The notes under the pieces were generated by a model. It was given only the letters and a program-made list of their open reading frames with translations. It was not told the origin of the DNA and made no database searches. A stretch of DNA of 64,000 bases, taken from Portulaca oleracea (Eukaryota; Streptophyta; Magnoliopsida; Caryophyllales; Portulacaceae). The stretch spans positions 22,964,817-23,028,816 of the forward strand of contig CM055876.1 in the NCBI GenBank assembly GCA_029582165.1, read 5' to 3'. A program made the translations under genes and the position numbers. Positions 31,290-43,500 of the stretch are shown piece after piece; position 1 is the stretch's first letter; every line of letters starts with the position of its first letter.

Positions 31290-34200
31290 TTGATAAACAA
31301 GTGGTGGCTATTGTCCTCGGAATTAACCAACGAAACAGTGGTGGTAAATACATGGGTTACCCTACTTTAACGGGAGATTAACTAATCATACCTTTTCTCA
31401 TCTAGTTAACCAAGCTGTTGCTAAGCTCCAACTTTGGAGGGCGAAGTAGCGAAGTTTATATCTAAAGCTAGGAGAACGACACTTATTCAATCCCAAATAG
31501 AATATATTCCCTCATATGCTACATTAATGTTTTCAAATTTCAAAAGAGAGTGTCCGTCAGATTGATAAAATTAGTAGATTTTTTTTTGGAAGGACATTAA
31601 CACGAAGAAGGGTCTTCTCCAATGGTTTGGGACAACATTTGTAGACCTAAAATGTTAGGGAGTCTCGGTCTTCGAAAATCTTGTATGGTCAAGGTTTATG
31701 AGTCGATCAAATGAGGGCTAGATATGTTAAGAATAGATACATTTCCTCTCTTAAGCTCTAAACCCTCGAATTCATGGGATTGGAAATCCATCTTACAAAT
31801 CCGACCCCTCTTAACTAGAGGTATTTGTTGGATTGTGGGTGATAGAGAAAGAACTCATTTCTGGAAAGATAATTAGTGTACCCAAGGCAATATTTTAAAA
31901 TTAAATACTATCATAATATCATTAATGTTTCTTAAGTTGATGAAAAATTTAAAAGTTGTTGATGTCATTAACTAGAATAAGACATCAAATTTGGAACCAC
32001 TCAATTCTCTTACTAATGAGGAGAAAGTGAAATCGACTAAGAAAGTCTCGATCCCGTCCACTAATATGGATGATTCCATATGTTGAGATTTAACTAGTCA
32101 TGGTGATTTCTCTACAAAATTTGCCGTTTGGTTAGCCCTTGATAAACTAGATTTTGAAAATCCATGGAAATATTAATGGATTTAGAAATTACATCAATGG
32201 ATTTGGAAGTTAAATATATAACCCAAATTAAAGTTTTTCTTTGAAAAATTTATCATAATGCTTTACCAGTCCAATCAAATTTAACTTATAGAGGGATGGA
32301 TATCCCTTCTTGCACATTTTATAATCAATCAGATGAAAATGGATCCCACCTTTTTCTTCATTGTACCTATGCTGCTAGAGTGTGGCAAATGGCTATCAAT
32401 CACTGGTTAATATGTATTTATCCTACTAGTCATGAGATTTTATCTAATTTATTAATAGGTATAAATGACATGTTTCTAAATTTTAATTTCACCGTAAGGT
32501 GACTTTTTATGGGGTATTTGGAAATCAAGGAATTTGACAACCTTCCAACATCATACTATCCTAAGTGGTATATATAACACTTATTAGAGTTAAATGTCCC
32601 CTGCTAAATGGAGAATTAGACATACTCATTCTTATTCTCTCACTAATACCATAAATCGCTCTAGTTAAAAAAAATATCCTCGGAATCTCTCTTGGTTTGG
32701 TGGCTTAAGACTCTTTTACCTAAATTTAATATTTAATTTTGCCTACTTTGTTTATTAGTGATTAAAGTGTGTGAATTTATATGTTTTTAGGTAATATCAC
32801 TCTTTATGATGAAGAATACATGCCTTCGTTCGGATGTTAAAGAAGAGTGCAGGAAGCAATAGAAAGTTTGAAAGTGAAGAAAAAAATTCAAGCCAAGTGA
32901 GCACAAGCTATGTCAGATTCCAGCACAGGCTTGAAATCCAGAAGTCAACACATGTGCCAAATTCGACACTGCCTGTGCCGAGTAGCAGTTTTCACTTATT
33001 ATGCTATTTAAGTTAGAAAAAGACAACAGTTTTGATGATTAGGTTGTTTTTAGTTTTTCTTCTTGTTTAGAGAGTTTTCTCTCAAGCCTCCTTAGAGGCT
33101 TTCAGGGTAGTTCTTAGGTTTAGTTTGCTTCTCTATGCAAGGTATTCATGGATTTCCCTTTCAATTTAGTAAGCAAGACTAAATATTCTATCTTTATCTC
33201 TTTATGTTTTTATGTTGCCTATGTACTTTCTCGTTAGATTTCTTTTGTCCTCTTTAATTACTTTATTGATTTGTTGTTAATTTTGAGTTGCTTGGGTTGT
33301 GAAAGATGTATTTGATAATTAGTTGATTTATTTAGTCTTAATATACCAAATTCATGCTTGTATTGTGAGGTTTTCTCTTTGCCACCACATGTTCGATGAA
33401 ATGCTTGAGAGAATATTCATCTATATTTCTTAGAAAATTGATTTATGCTGAGAGGTGAAGTCAATTGCTACTTTGCTAGTATAGGTAGAGAAAACGGTTA
33501 GGGTTTTGACATGAGATTGTTGAATTCTAACTAGGTTTAGGATTGTCATTCCTATAGTTTAATTAGACTAGCTCGATAAGAATAAGTAGTTAGAATAATT
33601 AAACTAGCCCATGACTCTCGAGAGAGGACTTGAGCAAGTCTCTGACCCTCGAGAGAAGGCTTTGATGTAATTTAATAGTGCAATCAGCCCCTCGGTATTA
33701 CTTATTTAAAATTGGTAGATTAGGTTGTTTTTGATTGATTAGTTTGTTGAATATTTATATCATAACCTTCACATCTTTTATTGCTTTATGTAATTCATTG
33801 TTTCAGGATCACTACCATTATCTCTCGTCTAATTTACCTAGCTTGAAACGCTCTGGTTAGTTCTGAGTGCCTAGAATACAACTCCCTGTAGATACGACAA
33901 CCATACTTCCAAAGGTATGACAACAAGCCACCTAATGGAATGGCTAAAATCAATTTTGATGGGTCAAAAATATAATCAGGAACGACTGATGGTTGCATCA
34001 TTAGGGAATCTAACAGGCAGGCGATTCAGGCATCATCCTTCAATCTTGTGTTTTTTTTTTTTGGGGGGTGGGGGGGGGGGGGGAGGGGGAACTCATGCCA
34101 TCATGTTCAAGTATCACACAGTTATTGATAAGGAAATCGAGTAGCAATTGGTTAGCAAAATTTGGTCTTACAGTTAATTCTCTCAATATTATAGTTGATT

Positions 34201-34310
34201 CTAGTATACATAAACATTTACATATTATTAGAGAGGATTCTCTAGGTAGAACCTATGAGAGAATGACTACCTAGATTGTTATTTCTTACCCGTTTCAAAA
34301 AAAAAAAAAG
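31290..34310 (+). mobile_element. Decayed LINE (non-LTR retrotransposon), split by other sequence
   Basis: Reading frames are broken but LINE order is clear. The 3' half of the reverse transcriptase (GGKY.GYPTLTG, LWRAK, then the 'PK.LGSLGLRK' block) is at about 31310-31690. The zf-RVT motif (CTFYNQSDENGSHLFLHC...VW) is at 32323-32400. An RNase H start (PPNGMAKINFDGS) is at about 33930-33975. A poly-A run at 34298-34310 closes the element. The 5' half is missing. About 1.1 kb of unrelated DNA lies between the zinc motif and RNase H. Confidence 0.78.
32800..33910. mobile_element. Insert within the LINE, possibly an LTR-like remnant
   Basis: This stretch separates two LINE domains and has no LINE coding signal. 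Its right part, ending near CTCCCTGTAGATACGACAA, resembles the end of some plant gypsy LTRs. Limits and target duplication could not be fixed. Confidence 0.35.
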
Positions 34311-34538
34311 GCTCCATTTAGACTCTGTTCTTTCTGAATGTAGGATAAATTTATCCTACTTAACTCACTCTTATACAATTTTTCCTAACTTATCTATTCT
34401 GAAGCTACCATACTTATCTTATATAATATATATTTAAAAATTTATATATCTAATAAGTAATGTAACTGATATGACTTGCTTATTTATAATACTTTATTAA
34501 ATATTTATAAAATATATATTTAAAAACTCATATATTTA

Positions 34539-35066
34539 GGTCATGTTCTTTCCATAGTACCATACCGCATTTAACGCAATTTACCACACTATTTACAAAT
34601 TGCCACATCTTATCATACCATATCATACTTACCACAAATACCATAATTTTCTCTACTTACACTTTTCTCTCTTCTCACTTTTCTCTCAATATATATCATA
34701 TCACATATACCAGGACATGTGTTCTAAAATATTACAAGTGAACAATCATTATAACAAAAGTGAACAATCATAATAAGTTAATAACAAGAGTGAACGATCA
34801 TAATATTAGGTGAACAATCATAATAACAAAATGAACAATCATAATAACAATAGTGAACAATCGTATTATTTGAAGCGCATGGTCCACACGTACCTAATAA
34901 ATTGCACATTTCTCTCTACTTTTCACATTTCTCTCCCCTCACCTACCACACCAATCATTCTTACCACAACCTAACACACTGCACCACAACATACCACTCT
35001 TTCCACAATTAACCATAAAATATCATTTCGATCCGCACTTTACCCACTGTAGAAAAGAACAAGACC
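34539..35066. mobile_element. Harbinger-type MITE, family C copy 3 (528 bp)
   Basis: Ends GGTCATGTTCTTTCC and, inverted, GGTCTTGTTCTTTTCT, with TTA on both sides. The inside has about six imperfect units of 'gtgaacaatcataataacaa' (34738-34865). Confidence 0.75.
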
Positions 35067-35239
35067 TTAAATGATGTTACTAATATGACCTACTTTTCTA
35101 AACACTATCTTACTTACCAACACCTGTATAATATTACTTACCATGTCTACCTACTATCCCGCATGGGAAAACAATGGGGCCTAGCTAGCCTTGAATCACC
35201 CAAAGTTGCCTACAATGGTGTTGTGGGCAGTGTCATCAG

Positions 35240-35975
35240 GGAGTGGAAGGCTGTCAAAATAAAATGTTTGGTAAATTCTTGAACATTGAAATAACCCTAG
35301 AGGAGGGAAAATAGGGTTGTATAAATGTTTCTGCACTTATAAACACAAGCATGTTAATAGCAACAGATAAGACTGAATAATACTTCTTTATTGAATAAAG
35401 CTTGAGGTACAAAGAGAGACGAGGAGATTAGAGTACTCGACAGTTTTAGGACTGTGAGGTCCTCAAAACTGCTTACAAGGTCAGAAGCTTGAATGTCGCT
35501 TTTGTAGGCAGACCTCACTAAAGAGGGTTACGAAGATACACTCACTAAAGATAGAACCACTCTCTCTTTAGCTATACAAACGTGATGGCCTCACCAGAAT
35601 CACTCTTCTGGTTACAAAACTCACCACTAACACACTAGTGGCTACAACTCAGAATTTTTTTTCACTAAAATTCTTATACTTCGATTACACTTTCTTGGAA
35701 TCGATTATCTCTTTGGAGAGGATAGTTTAGGGCTCTTTATAGGCGGCTTCTTCATCCTCAACGGATTTCTCAATTACTTTCCTTACTTGTTGATTCTTGC
35801 CTTTTCTTAATTGCTTTCCTTGCTTGTTGATACTTTCCAATCTTGCTTTGATTCTCAATCTTCACTTCTTTGGAAGCTTATGGACTTGCCTTTTGATTCA
35901 TTATCTTCAAAAGCAAGTGTATAAATCAATATGGAATATCTCAAAGAATATTCAGATATGGTAATATATATTCTC
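35240..35975 (-). mobile_element. LTR-like remnant (minus orientation)
   Basis: On the minus strand a TATA-like GCCTATAAAGAGCCC occurs at about 35731-35745, and a purine-rich tract (AAAGGGAAG) sits next to the presumed start at about 35976-35990. No second copy or target duplication was found. The flanks (35150-35275, 35990-36240) have no recognisable genes. Confidence 0.35.
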
Positions 35976-36362
35976 TGATACTTCCCTTTAATTTTGTTCT
36001 TTTAAGCGAAATCTGCTGGTGATGCTTGAGGTTCTCAAAGGAAGGATCATGGAAGACATCAAATGTGTCAACTGTTTCTTCAAACATGAAGTGGCCAAGT
36101 GGGTCACCCATCGAGACAGCAAGCCAGAAAGTTGCAAAACAAGCAGCTTATGGCTTATTGGCTGCCTTATAATTAGGCAGTAGGAAGTAGGAACCACTCA
36201 GTTGATGTTTCTGCTAAAACTGGGAGTGCCACCATCTAAAACCAATAAAGCATACTACTATGATGCTATCATACACACCTTGATAGTGATTAGTGAAACA
36301 TTTACTAATTAATTAATGTTTTACACATTCTAAAACTTACGACAGTGAATTGATGTGCTGCT

Positions 36363-36400
36363 ATATTATTATTATTATTATTATTATTATTAGATTATTA
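36363..36400 (+). repeat. (ATT)n microsatellite
   Basis: About ten ATT triplets in an otherwise non-coding stretch. Confidence 0.88.
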
Positions 36401-36610
36401 TTAAACAGAATTTCAAACAAGGGCACACAATTTTGATTAACAACAATCTATAAACTTAAAACAACTGGCTAATTTTTTTTAGTTCAATTTTAAATTGAAA
36501 CTTTTCATCAATATACAAGCAGTTCATAGAAACTTTCTGATTTTGATTTGAAGGTTTAGTTGATTGACTTCAAGCGAAAAGCCATCTGTATAAACTATAA
36601 TTCCAACATT

Positions 36611-37353
36611 GTGCTGGTTTGGCCCAACTTTTGGAAGTGTTTTTGGAGTTAAAAAGCACAAACTAAGTCAAACAGTGTTTTTTTTAGAAGCTAATAATTG
36701 TTTTTCAAAAACAGTTTTAGCCAAAGACAACTCCAAAACAGAAGCAGTAAATTGCTGCTTCTGCTTCCTATAAACCAATCTCTACTCAATCTAATCTATA
36801 GGATTCTTTAGTGATTAGTTTCTATAATTTCAAATAAATATTCTGATTCTTATAAAAATAACATTTAAATATTTTAGTATTATGTTAGAACCTTTAATAT
36901 TATGTTAGACATTTTTATTATTTAATTTCTTTACAAATATGGTATTTAGTAAATTTTTGATACATAAATATTTATTTAAAGAATTTTATAGTTAAATAAA
37001 ACCATATATAGTTATAATAATAATTATTATAACTATAACTATAAATATACGATTATAATTATTACTAAAATTAAAACATGATAATTTTTTTAAAAATTAA
37101 TAAAAAGAGAAAAATGTAAATAATCATATTATAATTTTACTCCCAAAAACACATGATAATTTTAAAAGTTAGGTTAAATAATTAAATTTAATAAAAACAC
37201 TATATTATAAGTTAGGCCAAACACTTTAATTTAGTAAAATCACTTTATCTCATAAGCTAGGCCAAACACTTCAATACCTCTCTAAGAATAGCTTTTATAA
37301 AAACTATTTGTAAGAAACAAAAAATATTTTTAGAAATTAGGCCAAACATGCAC
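36611..37353. mobile_element. TIR element of unknown superfamily (743 bp)
   Basis: Inverted ends GTGCTGGTTTGGCC and GTGCATGTTTGGCC. The interior is strongly AT-rich with further 'aggccaaacac' repeats near the right end. I could not see a clear target duplication, and no transposase is present. Confidence 0.6.
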
Positions 37354-37540
37354 AAAATCTAATAGCTCACTACTCCCTCCTTAGGTGATGTCATTGAAAA
37401 CTTTCACTTTACATTAGTTTACTCCCTTAAAAATATGAAAAAACTGAATAAAAGGTGAATAAAGAATAAAAAAATAAAAAAGATGAACAAAAAGAGACGG
37501 AAGAAAGATGTAATTAAGGGTTTGCTATTTTGTGAAGTAA

Positions 37541-37796
37541 GAGTGCGTTTGTTTAGTCAAAAATCCTGGGGAAATGGTAAATTTTCTATAGTTGACTTAT
37601 TTTCCTCATGTTTAGTTGTACATTGACCTGGAAAAGTTTTTACAAGGGATCCACCATTTGCAAGGTTTTCCTAGGGAAAATTTCCCTTAGGGGGGGTTAA
37701 AGAAAATTTTTCCCGGGGAAATATTTCCAATGGAAAACTTTCCAGGGAAACTTTTCCCCGGGAAAATTTTTCCTAGGAATCTTACCAAACACACCC
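37541..37796. mobile_element. Harbinger-type MITE (256 bp)
   Basis: Ends GAGTGCGTTTGTTTAG and, inverted, GGGTGTGTTTGGTAAG, with TAA on both sides (37538-37540 and 37797-37799). The G-rich 'ggggaaa' interior resembles the element at 4721-4944. Confidence 0.8.
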
Positions 37797-37999
37797 TAAA
37801 TAAGACAGTATAACTCAAGTAAGTGACGTAAGCAAAATTATGTAGAGATAACTAAAGTACGAGACATAAGTAAGGTTGTGTAAGCGTTTGTAGATAAAAG
37901 TAGTGTTAGTAAGATAAGTCAATTTTCTCACCTTTCCCTTTTTATCCCACTTTATCTCACATTTTCTAATTTATCCTACTTTTCTCACACTATTTGTAC

Positions 38000-38200
38000 T
38001 ATTTATGTTCCAAAATGTTTGTCATTTGACTTAATTTTAATCGTTAATTACTTATAAATTATAATAAGTTAAAATATGAAATTATCGTCATTTTACTAAA
38101 AATTATGATGACGGTAATTTCATATTATAATTTATTGTAATTTGTGAGTAATCAACGATCAAAGTTTAGTCAAATGACAAACATTTTGGGACGGAGGTAG
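38000..38200. mobile_element. Stowaway-type MITE with a decayed left end
   Basis: The right end AAACATTTTGGGACGGAGGTAG lies before TA, and the left arm is complementary but altered at the terminus. Same family as the element at 236-448. Confidence 0.75.
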
Positions 38201-38218
38201 TATTTTCTTATCTACCTT

Positions 38219-38223
<5 letters not shown>

Positions 38224-38270
<47 letters not shown>
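38224..38270 (+). repeat. (TA)n microsatellite
   Basis: About 23 uninterrupted TA dinucleotides, 24 bp after the end of a Stowaway MITE. Confidence 0.95.
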
Positions 38271-38272
<2 letters not shown>

Positions 38273-38350
38273 AAAATTAATATATTTAATAAATGATGTC
38301 ACTGATGCGGTCTGCCTTATTTACAATACCTTATTAAAAAGAATTTCTGG

Positions 38351-38595
38351 TTGCTAATATACTGAATTTTGACGTTGGCCAATAATACACTGTACTTTAG
38401 GTAATGTTGGACAATAATGCGCCCAAAAAATTTTTGACGGTGACTGACATGGTGGTGATCCTACGTGACAGGTGGACTACGTAGGATCGCTATCGAGTTA
38501 GCCACCGTCGGGATCGTTCCGGGTGCATTATTGTCCAATACCTCCAAAGTACAGTGCATTATTGTCCAAAGTCAAATTTCAGTATACCCTAAAAG
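38351..38595. mobile_element. Foldback-type repeat, family D copy 1
   Basis: Direct and inverted copies of 'ggacaataatgc' and 'actgtacttt' words form long arms around a centre with 'gatcctacgt' and 'acgtaggatc'. The element at 56290-56863 is a second copy. Confidence 0.68.
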
Positions 38596-38604
38596 TTTAG
38601 TAAT

Positions 38605-38800
38605 CCCTCCGTTTCATATTAATTGATACTTTGATTAAATTTTGATCAATAATTATTCACAAATTACAATGAGTTACAATATGAAATTACCTCAATTGTA
38701 ATTTTTAGTAAAATATCTTTCTAATGATGGTAATTTCATATTGCAACTTATTATAATTTATGAATAATTAACGGTCAAAATTTAGTCAAACTTTATATTT
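38605..38800. mobile_element. Stowaway-type MITE lacking its right end
   Basis: The left end CCCTCCGTTTCATATTAATT is intact. The complementary right arm stops at 'tagtcaaactttatat', without the GGAGGG terminus. Confidence 0.68.
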
Positions 38801-39575
38801 AAATGATATGTCTGATGTGATTTATATTCCCAAACACTACGTCATTTTTTCAATTCATCCTACCTCTCCCACCCACTCTTTATCCCACGTCACGAAAGAA
38901 CATAGCTTAAGTACTCTTACTTCACCAAAGAACATAGCCTAATTAGGATAAATTTGATAAATAGTAATTAATGTATTATTAAAATTAGATAGTGGCGGAT
39001 ATCACGAGAAAAAATACTACCTCTATTCTTTTATCTAACTTTAATTAATTTTTCTCATTTTATATTATTTTTTATTTTAAAATTTTAATAACACATTAAT
39101 TATTTCTTTAATATTCATTGAATCAACCTCAAAATTTGATTTTAATTAAGTATATTTAGTTAACTTTCACTATGTATCCCATGAATTTTTATGAAATTGA
39201 TTTTTTTCCCATCACATGTAAAAGATGGATAAAAAGAAATGGAGCCAGTAATTAAAATGACAGATAAAATAAGAAGGCGAGAGACTAAGGAGTATAACAC
39301 TATCACTTTAATCTCCCTGGATCCCCCCCCCCTTTTTTTCTCCCGCAATGTTTTATCTGACTCAGAAAAAATTAGTTATGGTCATAAATTTTTCGTCAGA
39401 ATATTTATACTGGATTAATTGACCGGATATTCGGACATAACATTCTCTTTTTACTATTGTCTGAACTCGAATTCGACCCAAAGATAAAATTTGTTTAAAT
39501 TGTTGAATCCGATTTGACCTGAAAAAATTGGGTTCAGACATCACATTTTCATCCAAATTGACATTGAGCCACCAA

Positions 39576-40172
39576 TAGAGATGACAGTCAGATCCGAATC
39601 CGAAGCGTATCCGCTCCGATCCGTAATAGAAAATCCAATCCAAGTCTGACAAAAAGAAATTAGAATCTAAATCCGATTAAAAAAGTCCAACTCCGATTAT
39701 AATTTGAGCGGATATGGAGATGATCACCTCCGATCCGATTAGACTAATAAATATATAAAAAATCTAAAAAAATATTATACGACCGAATTTGAGAATTGGA
39801 GGGAGAATTTAAAGCTTAGTTTTTTTTTTTCAAGGAAGGACGTATTGCCAGTATTTTAGCGGTAAAGAGACTTTTTCTCACCTGTGTGTTGTTATATATT
39901 TTTTGTTATGTGCATGGTTTGTTGTTGATGTTCCATTTTTTACAAGTAATGAATATGATATATTAAATTGGAACAACATTATTGTAAAAAAAAATAGAAA
40001 AATTAAAAAATAATATAAATTTTAATTGGACCCTCAATTATAATTAGACAATCTCTACCTCCAATTATAATCGGAGAAGAATATTCATCCCACCTCTAAT
40101 AAATCGAATTTAGAAGTGGACCTCAACCTTTAATTATTAATTGGAGCCAAGGTTCACCCGTTGCCATCCCTA
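39576..40172. mobile_element. hAT-type MITE (597 bp)
   Basis: Ends TAGAGATGACA and, inverted, TAGGGATGGCA. The flanking 8-bp words GCCACCAA (39568-39575) and GCCATCAA (40173-40180) differ at one base and fit the hAT target duplication. The inside has repeated 'gatccga' words. Confidence 0.72.
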
Positions 40173-40528
40173 GCCATCAAATTTAGATGGAAGCTGATTT
40201 TTAATAGCGATCCCTCCCAAAAGAAAACCTTGTCTGTTTGTTCAAGGGGCGGAAAAAACTACAAATAAAAACAGTTAGTGGGGAAGTGCAGGCCAAAGTG
40301 AACGTGCTGACCTTCCATCAAATTTGAAATAAGCCTGACCCAAGGGAAGGGATCACAAATTCACAATCACAGAATCCTTTGCATTTGTCATCAATCAAAA
40401 TCAAATACAAATACCCAGACCAAAGACAATACCACCCTGCAGCGTCCCGTCAGTGCAACTGTGAGAGTAATACCCAATTAAACACGCTTCAACACCTACC
40501 ACTGCACTCTCACTCAATACCAGACGCC

Positions 40529-43500
40529 ATGGTTGTACCTTGCGCTTCTTCCTCCATTTCTCCAGCCTTTCATGGCGTCCTCTCCACCTCCCATTCTTCC
40601 TCTCTCTTCTTCCATTCTTCCTCTCGCCTTTCTTCTCTCCACCCTTTTACTCTCTCCAGGTTTGATTTGTTTTGTTTTGTTTTGATTTGATTTTCTCGCT
40701 TTTTACTTTTCGCATCTTTTTCAGGTGGATTCTGTTGCGACTTGCGATTCATCTTTTCAACTTTTGCCTTTAGTACTGTGCTTTTCTGCGTCATTTGTGC
40801 TACGGAATGTACTCTCATCGATTCTCATTAATTGCATGTTTCTGACTGTGTGAGATAATGAAGCAAAATCGATCATTTGGAGTGTACTAACAGATTCAAC
40901 ACCAAATCTGCACGGATACGATTTTCTGTTAATTAAATGTCAGTGTCAATGTAATTTCACATGTAAAATTTTCATACCAAATACTTGTAACAAATTCAAC
41001 ACCAAATCTAGTATTAATACGATGTCCTATCAGTAACTCTCAATGTGAAAGTAATTTCTCATGTAGAATTGTTGTTGAAGAAATTTTGCTTTTGAGAAAT
41101 GTTTTGGACATCTGGAACTTCTATGGGTTAATTTGGTATCATGATCGTGTTTTTTATTCTTTGACGATCTTTCCTGCTGGAGTCTAAGTTGCAGAAAGTT
41201 GCTGAATCTTTTTGCAGAAAGTAGCTAAATGAGATTCTAATGTTTTTGTTTATGATTTTATTTACATTATTGCAGAAAGAATTCAGCGTGTCATCTAAAG
41301 CTGCGGCCATATATTTGTCAAATACATGCCTCTGCCCAAGGTTGATAGTATTCTTAATATGACTGTTATATTAGTGATTTCAATTTTCAAAAGCTTGATT
41401 GCGGAGTTTCTCATTCGGAAAATTTTATCATTATCAGCTGCTACTTTTGTGGAAAGTTCGGTGGAAAAACCAGTGCTGCCTAGAGGTGACCTTTGGTCTG
41501 TTCATAAGTTTGGTGGAACTTGTGTTGGAAGTTCTGATAGAATCAAGAATGTGGTGGAAATAATCGTAAATGAAGACTCAGAGGGGAAGTTGGTGGTTGT
41601 ATCTGCTATGTCCAAGGTCACAGATATGATGTATGACTTAATCCACAGGGCGGAGTCGCGGGATGATTCATTCTTGTCTGCTCTGGATGCTGTTCTGCAA
41701 AAACACACACTAACTGCAAAGGACCTGCTGGAGGGCGATGATCTTCTTAATTTCCTGTCGCAGTTGCATGATGATATTAATAATCTCAAGGCTATGCTTC
41801 GTGCAATTTACATAGGTATCGTTGTGACTTAAGTACTTGACACCTCTTTGTGTTATGCTTCTGGGTAGCATTGCAGGCTTGCAATGTTGATATTTTTGAG
41901 CTTTTCGAGTTGTCTTTTGATTCTGTTAGTTGTTTGGAATGGTGCTTGCAATTTTGGCTGTTTGACTCATTCAAAGACATGACCCAATTGTAATTGAATG
42001 GCTTTCTCTTTTTCTGTTTGACCTGGTTTTTATATTCGATTTACTCGCTTCTATTAGCTGTTTCTGGCGATGAAAGTGAAGCATGGACATTGGAGCACTG
42101 ACTTCTTATGATATGGGTTGGCTTTAAGCTTGATGTAGCCATCTGCCTTGCTGAGATGATGCTGGTCATGTTTATTGATAACATTATGGTGTCAACTATG
42201 TGTTGGCTTTAGTCCAATTGGAAGGATTGAGTGTAGTTTTCCATCCCTAATTTGTACCTTTTTTTTTTTGGGGGGGGGGGGGTTCTGTGGAGTAACTTGG
42301 TAATAGAGAACTTCCCTTTCTGAATTGCTAACATTCTTTGACTTGGTGTTGAAAAAATTTGCTCTTATAAACCATTGTCTAGGATCACATCCCATTTGTT
42401 TGGAATTTTCTTACCCCCTTACCATCAGACGGGCGTATGAATGTGAAACTTGTTTCACTTGACTTTTTTCTTTGCCTATAACAGTTTCATAGTATGATCT
42501 TTTTGTGAACAACATGTGATTTTTTGACAATTTTGTTCTAACAAGTTTCCTTTTCTCTTTGTTTCTTTTAACAGCTGGTCATGCAACAGAATCATTCACT
42601 GATTTTGTTGTTGGACATGGGGAATTATGGTCTGCACAGATGCTATCACTTGTAATTAAGAAGGTATTTGTAGTATTCTTATTCCGGACTACTCAAAATA
42701 ATTGATGTAATCCTTTATGATTGTCGAACTTGTATTTTTAACTTCTTGCTTATGTGCAGAAAGGTTTTGATTGTACATGGATGGACACAAGGGATGTCCT
42801 AATTGTGAAGCCTACCAGTTCAAATCAAGTTGATCCTGATTACGAAGAATCTGGGCAAAGACTTGATAAATGGTTTTCACAGAACCCTTCTAGGATTATC
42901 ATAGCCACGGGCTTCATAGCTAGTACTCCTCAAAACATTCCAATTACATTAAAAAGGGACGGAAGTGACTTTTCTGCTGCTATAATGGGCGCCCTTTTTA
43001 AAGCCCGTCAAGTCACTATCTGGACAGATGTAGATGGGGTCTATAGTGCTGATCCTAGAAAAGGTCTGTGCTGCTTAACTCGTGAAGTTTTCTTTCGCCT
43101 TCTTAATGTTTCCTTTTTTTTTTTGTCTTTCTGGTGGCCGATTTCTTGATGATGATCACTCATCTTTGCAGTGAATGAAGCGGTGATACTTAAGACATTG
43201 TCTTATCAGGAGGCTTGGGAGATGGTTAGATCATTTACTTATTTGTTATGCAATCTTTGTATGTTATCAGTGGGATTTTTTCCTCGTGGTATTGGTCTCT
43301 TGTTATGATGAGATAACTCACCATGGCATAAATTAGAAAAATACTCCTCATACTTCATAATAGTTGATTTTCAAAGGTGATGCAATTTCCTGAGACTCAT
43401 TGAGATGTGTTCTTTTCTATCGTATTGCACGGTTATTCTTTTACAACTTTTAAGCTCACCTCACTCTTAGTTGCCTTAATTTTTTTTTGAAGTGATACAA

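Noticed and set aside
34738..34865. Short regularly spaced repeats resembling an array
   Set aside because: The units are imperfect and contiguous inside a MITE, so they are a local tandem expansion.
35988..36197. Minus-strand 69-codon ORF as a gene fragment
   Set aside because: No domain is recognisable and the surrounding sequence looks like repeat remnant. It could be retrotransposon-derived but cannot be supported.
41502..41789. Minus-strand 95-codon ORF
   Set aside because: It is the antisense shadow of AK-HSDH exon 3.
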